NCBI GenBank assembly: GCA_019749935.1
Contig: JAIEPD010000032.1
Coordinates: 1 to 33,393, forward strand
Direction: 5' to 3'
DNA: 33,393 nt
Origin: Alphaproteobacteria bacterium
GTDB lineage: Bacteria > Pseudomonadota > Alphaproteobacteria > Paracaedibacterales > CAIULA01
Shown one piece after another: positions 23,456 to 31,035 of the stretch. The notes under the pieces were generated by a model, which saw only the letters and a program-made list of their open reading frames with translations, was not told the DNA's origin and did not search any database. Made by a program: the position numbers and the translations under genes. How positions within the stretch are numbered: the stretch's first letter is position 1; every line of letters begins with the position of its first letter.

Positions 23456-25429
23456 ATGAAACTTTCAGGCAGCTTCACGCAAGGCGGACAAACTCAACTT
23501 CACAAACTCCATATGGTTCGCCAAGTCCTATGGGCAACCTTTAAGACGTCTTTGGTTATTGGCATCTTATGGTTTTGTTTTTTGATCTATAAAGATTTTG
23601 GTTGGAAGGAATTCTATGCCTTAATCGTTTATTATGGGGCTTGTCTCAGAGATGATCTCTCACTTTTACCTCATGGATTTTTTGATCGGGTTGATTTTCC
23701 TTTTCAAGGCGGAGAGTTTTACAACGTGAGTTGCTCTTGGTTGGCAAGAGCCCCCTCCATCCGGCACTTTGTAACATTCCTTCAGGGGAGGTTGTTAGAA
23801 AAGCTATTTTATGCAGTTTTGATGATGCTTCTATCTTTTGCTTCTTTGTCTTGGTTTTGGATGAGAAGAGGAAAGCACCGTCAGCAAAAGAAAATACTTC
23901 AAGGGACTACAATTGTTAAACCTCGAGTTCTTAAAAAACTCATCAAAAGAAGAGAGCGGTCTGATTTAACTTTAGGGGATGTTCCTTTACTTAAAAACAG
24001 AGAAACAGAGCATATGATGATTGTGGGAACTACAGGAACTGGTAAAAGCAATTGCCTTCATCATCTTCTTGGGCAAATACGCGCTCGAGGGGATAGAGCG
24101 GTTATTATTGATACAACGGGCTCTTTGGTTTCAAGATTTTATGAAGAAGATCGTGATAAACTTTTAAATCCTCTTGATAAAAGAAGCTTAAATTGGGATT
24201 TATGGAGTGAGTGCAAGGAACCTTACCATTATACAGAATTAGCCCAAAGCCTTATTCCAGAAAGTGGCTCTGATCCTATATGGTGGACTTCGGCGAGGAG
24301 ACTATTTGTAACAACAGCTCAGAAATTACAGATCAAGAACCAACGATCCATTAAAAAATTGATTAAATACTCTCTTATTGATCCTTTGTCTAAGGTAGCT
24401 TCTTTTTATGAAGGTACACAAGTCTCTAGTTTTATGAACAGTGCCGCCGATAAAACAGCCCTCAGTGTCCGCTCCACATTAGGAATGTATACTGAAGCGT
24501 TTGCGTATTTAGAATCTGACCAACAACACCCCTTTTCGATTAGAAGTTGGGTCAGGAATGAATTAAAAAGAGAGGAACCAAAAGGAGAAGAAAATACAAA
24601 TAATAATAATCATCATCTTCATCATAATCATCCCAATGCAGGGGATTGGCTTTTCCTAAGTAGTACAACAGAACAACGGGAATTGTTGGCCCCCTTACTG
24701 TCAACGTGGTTAAGCATTGCTTATAAAGCTTTAATGGGACTAGAAGAATCGTATACTAGGAGACTATGGTTTATTGTGGATGAGTTACCCTCTTTAAATG
24801 TACTGCCAAACTTACCCAAAGCACTCGCAGAAATTCGTAAATATGGAGGCTGTTTTGTGATCGGTCTTCAAAACTTACCTCAATTAGAAGAGATGTATGG
24901 CATGAACTTAACCCGCTCCATGGCTGGTTTATGTGGAACAAAAGTCGTGTTTCGAACCTCGGATGCGCCAACCGCAAAAAAGTTATCTGAATTTTTTGGA
25001 GAACAGGAGATTTTAGAACCGGCAGAAAGCATTTCCTTTGGCGCTCATCAAATGCGCGATGGGGTTAACTTAGCAGAACACAGACGGTTTCAAGCAACAA
25101 TTCCTTATACGAATCTCTTGAATTTAAATAACCTTGAAGCTTATTTACAGTTGCCTGGAAATTACCCCTTAACCAAAATAGCCTTTGATTATCTGATTAT
25201 GGAAAACAAAGCTTCTGGTTATGACCCAAGAACTCCCACAGAAACAGAAGAAAACTTAAGTTTTTTGATCAACGCTCTCGCTCAAGGGAAAGGCAGCGTT
25301 GTTGATCCAACGATATCTGCTGTTGATGCTCTTGCCGAGTCCTCTCAACAGTCTGAGTCATTGCTTTTTCAAAGGCAGGATCTAACTTTGAGGGAGAAAG
25401 AAGAGATTGATCTAGACTTTTCTCAATAG
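23456..25429 (+). CDS. traD: TraD, F-type coupling protein (VirD4-family ATPase)
   Basis: TraD recruits the relaxase-DNA complex to the channel. The 657 residues (F TraD is 717) start with two membrane helices (about 28-50 and 115-140). Walker A GTTGTGKS lies at about 191-198 and Walker B FIVDELPSL with D442/E443, followed by the FVIGLQNLPQLEEMYG sensor-like segment. The all-alpha domain region contains a His/Asn-rich insertion (NNNNHHLHHNHP, about 382-393) encoded by AAT/CAT triplet runs, just before GDWLFLSS. The last 53 codons overlap the relaxase gene on the other strand. It is the F-type coupling protein although the relaxase is Ti-type. Confidence 0.93.
   Translation: MKLSGSFTQGGQTQLHKLHMVRQVLWATFKTSLVIGILWFCFLIYKDFGWKEFYALIVYYGACLRDDLSLLPHGFFDRVDFPFQGGEFYNVSCSWLARAPSIRHFVTFLQGRLLEKLFYAVLMMLLSFASLSWFWMRRGKHRQQKKILQGTTIVKPRVLKKLIKRRERSDLTLGDVPLLKNRETEHMMIVGTTGTGKSNCLHHLLGQIRARGDRAVIIDTTGSLVSRFYEEDRDKLLNPLDKRSLNWDLWSECKEPYHYTELAQSLIPESGSDPIWWTSARRLFVTTAQKLQIKNQRSIKKLIKYSLIDPLSKVASFYEGTQVSSFMNSAADKTALSVRSTLGMYTEAFAYLESDQQHPFSIRSWVRNELKREEPKGEENTNNNNHHLHHNHPNAGDWLFLSSTTEQRELLAPLLSTWLSIAYKALMGLEESYTRRLWFIVDELPSLNVLPNLPKALAEIRKYGGCFVIGLQNLPQLEEMYGMNLTRSMAGLCGTKVVFRTSDAPTAKKLSEFFGEQEILEPAESISFGAHQMRDGVNLAEHRRFQATIPYTNLLNLNNLEAYLQLPGNYPLTKIAFDYLIMENKASGYDPRTPTETEENLSFLINALAQGKGSVVDPTISAVDALAESSQQSESLLFQRQDLTLREKEEIDLDFSQ
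24598..24637 (+). repeat. AAT/CAT triplet run in traD
   Basis: Tandem AAT and then CAT-type triplets encode the NNNNHHLHHNHP stretch. The run is in frame and of the type prone to slipped-strand length change, so its length may differ between strains. Confidence 0.6.
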
Positions 25430-28400
25430 CGCGTTGATCTAATGAGGGTGTTAATTCGTTGGTGGTTTTTTCCAGAGGCAAAGTCTTAAAACTGTCTTGG
25501 TGCAAAGACTTATTCTTTTCTAGGATAGAATGAGCCACTTCAATTAAATTTTCTTTGTTGGGCGCATAATTAGAAATTTGAAACAGATGCAGTGCTTGTT
25601 CTCCTAAACCTTGGAGTTGATTTTGGGAGAGACCTGAAAAGGTTTTCTGGTAATTTTCAATTAATTTCGGTAATTGCTCTTGATAGGCTTGTTCAAGCCC
25701 AATGGCTTTAGGAATGCAAGATTGTTCAAAAGCTAAAGAAGCATGATCTTTCCCTTTAAACCATAAATGAGAAGCCATAGTAGCAATTGTAAAGATTTTA
25801 TCAATAGACCAAGAATTGGATTCAGAGTCAATTGATACATCTTTTAAATGGGATTGAATGTAACACGATTTAATCAACAGTTCTGTTTCTTTGCCCTCAT
25901 TCATATTCATTTTTTGAATGTCCATGGATTTGAGATAAGAAAACGTATGGGCAACCAGGTTACAATACTGTTTGTCTGAAAGGGATTCTGGAATGTCAAG
26001 GTCATAGTGAGTTAAAGTCTCCTTGATAATAGAGAGTTGTTTATTCGTTAAAGAAATCTCTGAAAGGGTATGAGGTTTTTCAGGAGGAGATTTCTCAATA
26101 GGAGGCAAATCTACAACTAACCGAGGAGATGAAGGAAGGGAGGAAAGAGAAGAAGAGAGATCTTCTTTTTCGAGACCAGTCTTTTGTCCCAAATTGCCAA
26201 ACATCCAATCTTTAGCTTGCGTCCAAGTTTTGTAGGTGAACTCTTTAATCGATTCCCAGGAGATATAAGATAAAGAAGAGGCACTTAAATCGCGCCTTTG
26301 CATAAAGGCCCGTTGATCCTCTGCTGTTATTTCCATCCCCTGATTTTTATCAAGGATATAATCTAAAGCATTTTCTTTAGGCGCTTCTTTAGAAAGAGCT
26401 TGAAACAAATCTTCCTTGGTTGGAATACTATTGCTATCCACATAAACTTGGACATCTTCTTTGTGCCTTGTAAGGGCTACATAAGTTAAGTGTTTGTTTA
26501 AAGAGGGGCTCGCATACACAAATGTTTTATCCACCGTTGTTCCTTGGGATTTATGGATAGTGGTGGCATAGCCATGATCGATGTGATTGTAGTTACCCAT
26601 ATCAAAGGTGAGAGATGATTGATCTTCTTTTTGAACACTGATTAACTCTTCTTGGATATCTATAATTTTAGCCAACTGGCCATTTCTGACATTTAACCCA
26701 TAATCATTTCTTGAGAAAATAATTTGATCGCCAATGGCAAACTCTCTTTCCTCGCTGATGATCTTAGGTTTAAAGGGATGATGATTCGGTGAGTCTGTTT
26801 GGTCTTGATCTAAAGTTTCAAGATTCAGGGGTCTTGAGATAGTAAACCTGTAATTCGTATCATCCAGAAAACCTTCTTTTTGCATCCTCAATCTGGCTAA
26901 ATGATTAAGCTCTTTCACATCTTGATTGGTGTGGGCCAGAATCAAAGATGTAGAGACAGGATGGTGAGGGGAAGCCAATTTTTCTTCGGTATTTTTTCTT
27001 ACATGATCTATCCAATCTTCAATTAGTTGATCTTTAGCCTCTAGACTGTAATGAATACTGTTGTTCTGATGATAAACTTCTAGGGCTTTTTCTGTTTGAT
27101 GGGTTGCTAAATGCTGACTCGCTTCTTTTTGCCAATCAACTTTTTGCCGTACAATAGTTGAAAGTTCAGCAAAGCCAACAGCTTCCATAATAGCCCGTGT
27201 GGGAGCACCTGCTTCAATGGGAGGTAATTGCTCAGGGTCTCCCACGAGAACAAGTTTAAAGCCTTGTTCTTTCGATTCTTTTAACAGAAAATGCAGCCTT
27301 TGACTATCAACCATCCCGGCTTCATCAAGAATAAGAACGGTGTTTTTGTTAAGCTGCTCTCGATCTCGTCTCCATTCTTGTTCCCATTTATGAAGGGTTT
27401 TGGAAGCAATGCCGATACTTTGTAAATTAGAAGCGGCTTTTCCTGTTGGTGCTGCTCCCACAACTCTATAGCCTGACTCTTGCCAAATTTCTTGGGCAAT
27501 ATCTAAGCAGGTGGTCTTACCGGCACCAGCATACCCAACAATGACTTTGAGTTGTCCCTCCGAGACCATATGCTCAATGGCGTGAACCTGATCTTTGGAT
27601 AATCCTCCATGCTCTTTAAGCTTTTCATTGCCTTTATTTAAAGATAATTCGATTGAGGAAAGAGAAGGAGGGCAAGAGGGATGATTTAAAGCGCTATCTC
27701 TTGCCATTTCAACAATTTGTTTTTCAACGCGAATCATATCTTTGGTTGTGAGTTTTAGAGCTTCTCCTTGATCATTGGCACTCAACGTTACCAATTGTTC
27801 TGAGACTTCTATTTGTCCAAGAATTAATTGAAATTCTTTAGCATCATCAATATAACGATTTACCACTTTTGCAATGTCTTGTCTTGTGAAGGTGGATTGA
27901 TAGCGCGTAATATAATCTAAAACTAGGGAAGGATTCTCTCGAATGAGTTCTTTATTTTTTTCTTGAACGGCTTTCATCTCGAGAAAGCGATCTACGTACT
28001 CACCTCTATACCCCATCTCCTTAACAGATTTACCAAGTTTGGGTTGGGGAATAAGCTCAATCCCTTGATCTTCATAACTTCGGTGATCGATTCTAATATC
28101 AAGCCCTGCTTTTGCTAAGTGAACATTGGCATAATCAGCCCATTTCTCTCGCCAGTGACAAAGTAAAATCTTAGAGTTCCATTCAACCACTTTAGGACCA
28201 AAAACCATCTCAGCAGAAGCCCTTTCTAAACCAATATAAGATTTAAGTTTTTGCAGAATGGTTGCATCTCTCTCTACGGCTTCTCGTAAGGTGAGCATCA
28301 CATGGACATGGGGTTTTTCAATTTTTTCCTTTTCATCAAAATGATTATGCACACACCAATCGGCAATCATGCCTTTGGATGTAAAGTTATCTTTAATAAA

Positions 28401-28748
28401 CTCTCTGGCTAATTCCAATCTTTGTTCAATATTTAATTCATGAGGAAGAGAGAATTCAATATCTCGGTAGACTTGAGCATCAACCCGTTTTTCAAACTGT
28501 TCAACGGCATTCCAAAGTTTTTCTGAATTCTTATGAACATCGCCTACCCGTAATTCTTGTACCCATTGAGGGGAATTTTCTGGAATGGAGAGCTCACAGT
28601 GTTCAACATCTTGATGGGTTGCATTGGTAAAAACCTTACCAGATCTCTCATCCATCATGCTTTGTCCATGGCGATAGGTTGCTCCTGCCACTGCGTTTCT
28701 TCCAGTTGCTCTTGAATGAACTTTTACTGAAAAATGATATATCGCCAT
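25269..28748 (-). CDS. traA: TraA, Ti-type (MobQ) relaxase-helicase fusion
   Basis: This 1159-residue protein would nick oriT, stay attached to the strand and unwind the DNA. The relaxase domain starts MAIYHFSVKVHSRATGRNAV with the likely nucleophile Y25 in the GATYRHG segment; the metal-binding HUH cluster is H134, H147 and H149 (KPHVHVMLTL). A RecD/TraI-like helicase follows: Walker A VGYAGAGKTTC at about 404-414, Walker B LILDEAGMVDSQRL, then late motif ATTIHKSQGTT near 735. The C-terminal 350 residues are helical and less conserved. No ribosome site is visible upstream of the ATG. The gene runs divergently from the small traC/traD-like pair, as on Ti plasmids, and converges on traD. Confidence 0.95.
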   Translation of the reverse strand: MAIYHFSVKVHSRATGRNAVAGATYRHGQSMMDERSGKVFTNATHQDVEHCELSIPENSPQWVQELRVGDVHKNSEKLWNAVEQFEKRVDAQVYRDIEFSLPHELNIEQRLELAREFIKDNFTSKGMIADWCVHNHFDEKEKIEKPHVHVMLTLREAVERDATILQKLKSYIGLERASAEMVFGPKVVEWNSKILLCHWREKWADYANVHLAKAGLDIRIDHRSYEDQGIELIPQPKLGKSVKEMGYRGEYVDRFLEMKAVQEKNKELIRENPSLVLDYITRYQSTFTRQDIAKVVNRYIDDAKEFQLILGQIEVSEQLVTLSANDQGEALKLTTKDMIRVEKQIVEMARDSALNHPSCPPSLSSIELSLNKGNEKLKEHGGLSKDQVHAIEHMVSEGQLKVIVGYAGAGKTTCLDIAQEIWQESGYRVVGAAPTGKAASNLQSIGIASKTLHKWEQEWRRDREQLNKNTVLILDEAGMVDSQRLHFLLKESKEQGFKLVLVGDPEQLPPIEAGAPTRAIMEAVGFAELSTIVRQKVDWQKEASQHLATHQTEKALEVYHQNNSIHYSLEAKDQLIEDWIDHVRKNTEEKLASPHHPVSTSLILAHTNQDVKELNHLARLRMQKEGFLDDTNYRFTISRPLNLETLDQDQTDSPNHHPFKPKIISEEREFAIGDQIIFSRNDYGLNVRNGQLAKIIDIQEELISVQKEDQSSLTFDMGNYNHIDHGYATTIHKSQGTTVDKTFVYASPSLNKHLTYVALTRHKEDVQVYVDSNSIPTKEDLFQALSKEAPKENALDYILDKNQGMEITAEDQRAFMQRRDLSASSLSYISWESIKEFTYKTWTQAKDWMFGNLGQKTGLEKEDLSSSLSSLPSSPRLVVDLPPIEKSPPEKPHTLSEISLTNKQLSIIKETLTHYDLDIPESLSDKQYCNLVAHTFSYLKSMDIQKMNMNEGKETELLIKSCYIQSHLKDVSIDSESNSWSIDKIFTIATMASHLWFKGKDHASLAFEQSCIPKAIGLEQAYQEQLPKLIENYQKTFSGLSQNQLQGLGEQALHLFQISNYAPNKENLIEVAHSILEKNKSLHQDSFKTLPLEKTTNELTPSLDQRAIEKSLDQSLLSPSKLDPAFEKAMTQTVERTRQEHQQQISLDQQRCLSLERER

Positions 28749-28757
28749 AATGACTGT

Positions 28758-28786
28758 ATTGTAACAAGCAGAATTGGTAAATTCAA
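28758..28786 (-). promoter_or_regulatory. Possible promoter of the relaxase gene, close to its start
   Basis: On the minus strand, TTGAAT (28786-28781), a 17-base spacer and TACAAT (28763-28758) form a possible sigma-70 promoter. Transcription would start only a few bases before the traA ATG at 28748, which fits the absence of a Shine-Dalgarno sequence and suggests a leaderless or nearly leaderless message. The -35 match is only 4 of 6. Confidence 0.35.
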
Positions 28787-28789
28787 GCT

Positions 28790-28815
28790 AGGTTGTGAGC
28801 AACCTATAAGCGCGC
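28790..28815. other. oriT: Candidate oriT: inverted repeat followed by MobQ nick-like site
   Basis: AGGTTG-TGAG-CAACCT (28790-28805) is a perfect 6-bp inverted repeat. It is followed at once by ATAAGCGCGC (28806-28815). Origins used by MobQ-type relaxases such as RSF1010 have this layout: an inverted repeat, then a site like TAAATGCGCCC or TAAGTGCGCCC where the strand is cut. It lies 42 bp upstream of the relaxase start and between it and the accessory genes, the expected place. The site differs from the known consensus (CGCGC for TGCGCCC), so the call is tentative. Confidence 0.5.
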
Positions 28816-28854
28816 ATAAATCGATTTTTGCAAAATCTCATTATGACTCTAGGA

Positions 28855-28887
28855 CTTAAGTTTCCCTCCTTCGTCACTCAACTTAAG
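28855..28887. repeat. 8-bp inverted repeat with 17-bp spacer near candidate oriT
   Basis: CTTAAGTT (28855-28862) and AACTTAAG (28880-28887) are perfect inverted repeats across 17 bases. They lie between the candidate nick site and the promoter of the accessory genes, a likely place for a relaxosome protein or repressor to bind. Confidence 0.5.
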
Positions 28888-28924
28888 AAGCTTATGCTTT
28901 TTTTATGTCTTGCCACTTTCCATA

Positions 28925-28953
28925 TTGATATACAGGAAATATATTGCTATAAG
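28925..28953 (+). promoter_or_regulatory. Sigma-70 promoter for the small traC/traD-like operon
   Basis: TTGATA (28925-28930), an exact 17-base spacer and TATAAG (28948-28953) match the housekeeping consensus at 5 of 6 in both boxes. This is the best promoter seen in the window. It lies 58 bp upstream of the ATG at 29012 and faces it. Confidence 0.65.
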
Positions 28954-29011
28954 TTATTTATAGAACAAGGTTGGATACAAGGAACCTTTATTACAGATAG
29001 GAACTGAAAGC

Positions 29012-29353
29012 ATGACAACAATCATAGGCAAAGTTTCTGAAATTGATCTAAAAATTAAAGCTCTTCAAGAAAAAAAGAAACATCTAGAAGAGAGGAATTT
29101 ACACGATTTAGCAAAAGTGATTAAGAAGCTAAATGCAGATTCTCTACCTATAGACATCCTCATAGGGTCACTTCTTGAAACAATAGAAGTTTTCCAACAA
29201 AAAAAGGATAGTACCAAAAATTGGCAAACCAAAGGAAAGGATTTTTTAGAAGCTGATAAAAAGAACAACACCAGGAGAAACTTAACTCTTCCCTTTCGAA
29301 AGTCTCAACAAAACAAACAGTCAATTATCGAAGCTCACGAAAAGGATTTATAG
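29012..29353 (+). CDS. Small Ti-type TraC-like conjugal transfer (relaxosome) protein
   Basis: This 113-residue protein is divergent from the relaxase, where Ti plasmids carry traC and traD. The N-terminal half is a charged helix, KIKALQEKKKHLEERNLHDL, followed by AKVIKKLNADSLPIDILIGSLLETIEVF. This layout (basic coiled helix, then 'agl..ldidde.l...l') is that of Ti-type TraC / MobC-like accessory proteins that help the relaxase at oriT. The C-terminal 45 residues are Lys/Asn/Gln-rich and probably disordered. Similarity is by pattern, so the family call is tentative. The next gene starts two bases after its stop. Confidence 0.55.
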   Translation: MTTIIGKVSEIDLKIKALQEKKKHLEERNLHDLAKVIKKLNADSLPIDILIGSLLETIEVFQQKKDSTKNWQTKGKDFLEADKKNNTRRNLTLPFRKSQQNKQSIIEAHEKDL

Positions 29354-29354
29354 A

Positions 29355-29654
29355 TTGCAGTTTCAATATTCAAGGCAAATGAGCCAGCAAAGAGCTGCTA
29401 GAACGAAATCAATGATCCAGCTTGCTGGTCTTTTGGTGAAATCCGGAATTATTAAAAAGCTGGGAATTGAAATAGGTGCTGATTTACAAAAAGATGAACA
29501 TCAAAAGAAAAAAGCTTACACTTTGCTCGGAATGTTTATAACACAGCTTTCTGTTCCAACTGAAATTGAAAAAATGAAAGAAACAGAAAATTTAGGAAAA
29601 CAATTTTTATCTCAAAAACAAAATGACGAAATGGAACAAATCTCCAAGTTATAA
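29355..29654 (+). CDS. Ti-type TraD small conjugal transfer protein
   Basis: The product has the Ti-type TraD (not the coupling protein) signature: RAARTKSMIQLAGLLVKSGI followed by LGIEIGADLQKDEHQKKKAYTLLGMF. TTG 29355 has AAAGGA 8 bases upstream and gives 99 residues; ATG 29379 (residue 9) begins closer to where the family usually starts and is equally possible. Ti TraD is about 70 residues, so the Glu/Gln/Lys-rich tail here is extra. It is probably co-transcribed with the upstream gene, and both likely assist the TraA relaxase. No gene symbol is given, to avoid confusion with the coupling protein gene. Confidence 0.8.
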   Translation: MQFQYSRQMSQQRAARTKSMIQLAGLLVKSGIIKKLGIEIGADLQKDEHQKKKAYTLLGMFITQLSVPTEIEKMKETENLGKQFLSQKQNDEMEQISKL

Positions 29655-30116
29655 TTAAAAATGCTGTTGCCATGTAAAGGATGAGTTTGTTTTGAGGTAG
29701 CGTTTACATGAAATTCAATCTTCTGTATTTATTAATTGATCAAGACGGCTGCCATTTTTTATCAAGGGTAGAACTTTTGCATCCGTTTGAAGCTAAAGCT
29801 TCCCTCTTAACAAAAAAACATTTAATACTGTCTTTTTTCTCGTCAACAATAAACCCAAAATTCTAAGTTTTAAAAACGCAATCATTTTTATGAAAGAGGA
29901 ATTCTATGAGACCCTTTTTCTAAGGCTCCTTGTCCCAATTTTACTTTAACTGAGGCTGAGTATGTATTTGATGTGAGAGAGATCGCATCTATAAAATTTA
30001 TCGGATAGACCATGTTTCTGTGGCATTAATTATTACGACTGTATTCCTGAGGAGGCATGCCCAATTCTCGGGACTATTTTTGGAATAGCCTTTAGTGTAT
30101 TAATCTACAGCAAGTC
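29655..30116. other. Intergenic region with an inverted repeat and one weak small ORF
   Basis: This 462-base stretch ends the Ti-like operon. CATGTAAA (29671-29678) and TTTACATG (29703-29710) form an 8-bp inverted repeat across 24 bases just after the stop. A 52-codon frame (29708-29866, starting MKFNLLYLLIDQDGCHFLSR) has a GAGG about 11 bases upstream but no family I know. The rest looks non-coding, with no clear promoter. Confidence 0.4.
29708..29866 (+). CDS. Weak 52-residue hypothetical ORF
   Basis: The ATG lies inside the right arm of the 29671-29710 inverted repeat. GAGG is about 11 bases upstream, which is far for a ribosome site. The product is mildly hydrophobic with no recognisable motif. 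It is more likely chance than a gene, but is listed because the interval is otherwise empty. Confidence 0.2.
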   Translation: MKFNLLYLLIDQDGCHFLSRVELLHPFEAKASLLTKKHLILSFFSSTINPKF

Positions 30117-30926
30117 TTATTCTAACTGTCCCAGTTCAGGAAATTGAAAGGTGATTTTTTTAGCATATTTTTTCCATTCCTGATCACTTTCATGCATGAA
30201 ACTTCCCGTTTTTCCGAGTCGACTGAATACTGAAGCAGCACGTGAAAAACGGCAGTACATAGTACTATCTTCATCTAACTTATGGAGGCTTTTACCCGAT
30301 AATTTGTTAATACCTTCGTGAATAAAATCGAACCACTGCAAATTCTCCCAATTACCCCATCTTGAAAACACGCCAATGCTATCTTTGGATATTGGCCAAT
30401 TACTAGTATGTATTGCATCTTGAAGATGGGATATTTCACCACTTGCAGATCTGGAAATCACAAATCTGGGAACGATCCATATTTCAATCTTACCGGTATA
30501 GTCATTTCTCCTATGATAACCGAACGATATAGTTAACCTTTTTTCAGCTTCTGTGCATCCATATTTATCTAACCTAACTGTCCCTTCTAATGTGTTCAAA
30601 TCGATCCAATCTTTTATCGGTATCGATATTTCCTCTCCATCATCATTCTTGTATATCAACGAACCATTGATAAATCTTTTATAAATGTCTTCATGGCCTC
30701 TGGCTATTTCTGGAATATTGACGCATATTCTATTTTCGACCTCCGAAAGCCTCCTCTCTAGATTTTCAAGTCTATTATCCATTTGTTCAAATCTTTCATC
30801 TCCTGTACGAGCTATATTGCTCAAACGACGATTGATTAAATCTATTTGATCTTGATTATCTCCTGCATTTAAACAGGTTGCATAGGTAATTAACATAGTC
30901 GCTACAAAGGTTTTTATTTTTGACAT
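30117..30926 (-). CDS. Secreted protein A: signal peptide, coiled coil, shared C-terminal domain
   Basis: ATG 30926 follows AGAGGGA by about 8 bases; an earlier in-frame ATG (30956) would add ten residues. The 269-residue product has a signal peptide ending about CLNA (residue 21). A coiled coil of about 40 residues follows (heptads in INRRLSN and LENLERRLSEVENR), then a domain at about 88-200: GSLIYK, ISIPIKDW, LEGTVRLDKYG, KIEIWIVPRFVI and IGVFSRWGNWEN. The neighbouring upstream gene (31036-31926) has the same domain in the same order. I do not recognise the family. Export to the periplasm or host is inferred from the signal peptide. Confidence 0.65.
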   Translation of the reverse strand: MSKIKTFVATMLITYATCLNAGDNQDQIDLINRRLSNIARTGDERFEQMDNRLENLERRLSEVENRICVNIPEIARGHEDIYKRFINGSLIYKNDDGEEISIPIKDWIDLNTLEGTVRLDKYGCTEAEKRLTISFGYHRRNDYTGKIEIWIVPRFVISRSASGEISHLQDAIHTSNWPISKDSIGVFSRWGNWENLQWFDFIHEGINKLSGKSLHKLDEDSTMYCRFSRAASVFSRLGKTGSFMHESDQEWKKYAKKITFQFPELGQLE

Positions 30927-31035
30927 TTTATTTTTCCCTCTGATTTTATTGCACACATAGAAACGCAGTTATCAAAAAAAAATCTATAATAAAACCTTTA
31001 TCTAATAAGCGTAAATACAACACAGATACATTTTT

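Noticed and set aside
28888-28904. AAGC-TTAT-GCTT followed by T-run as an intrinsic terminator
   Set aside because: A 4-bp stem is too short, and no gene ends just upstream of it on the plus strand.
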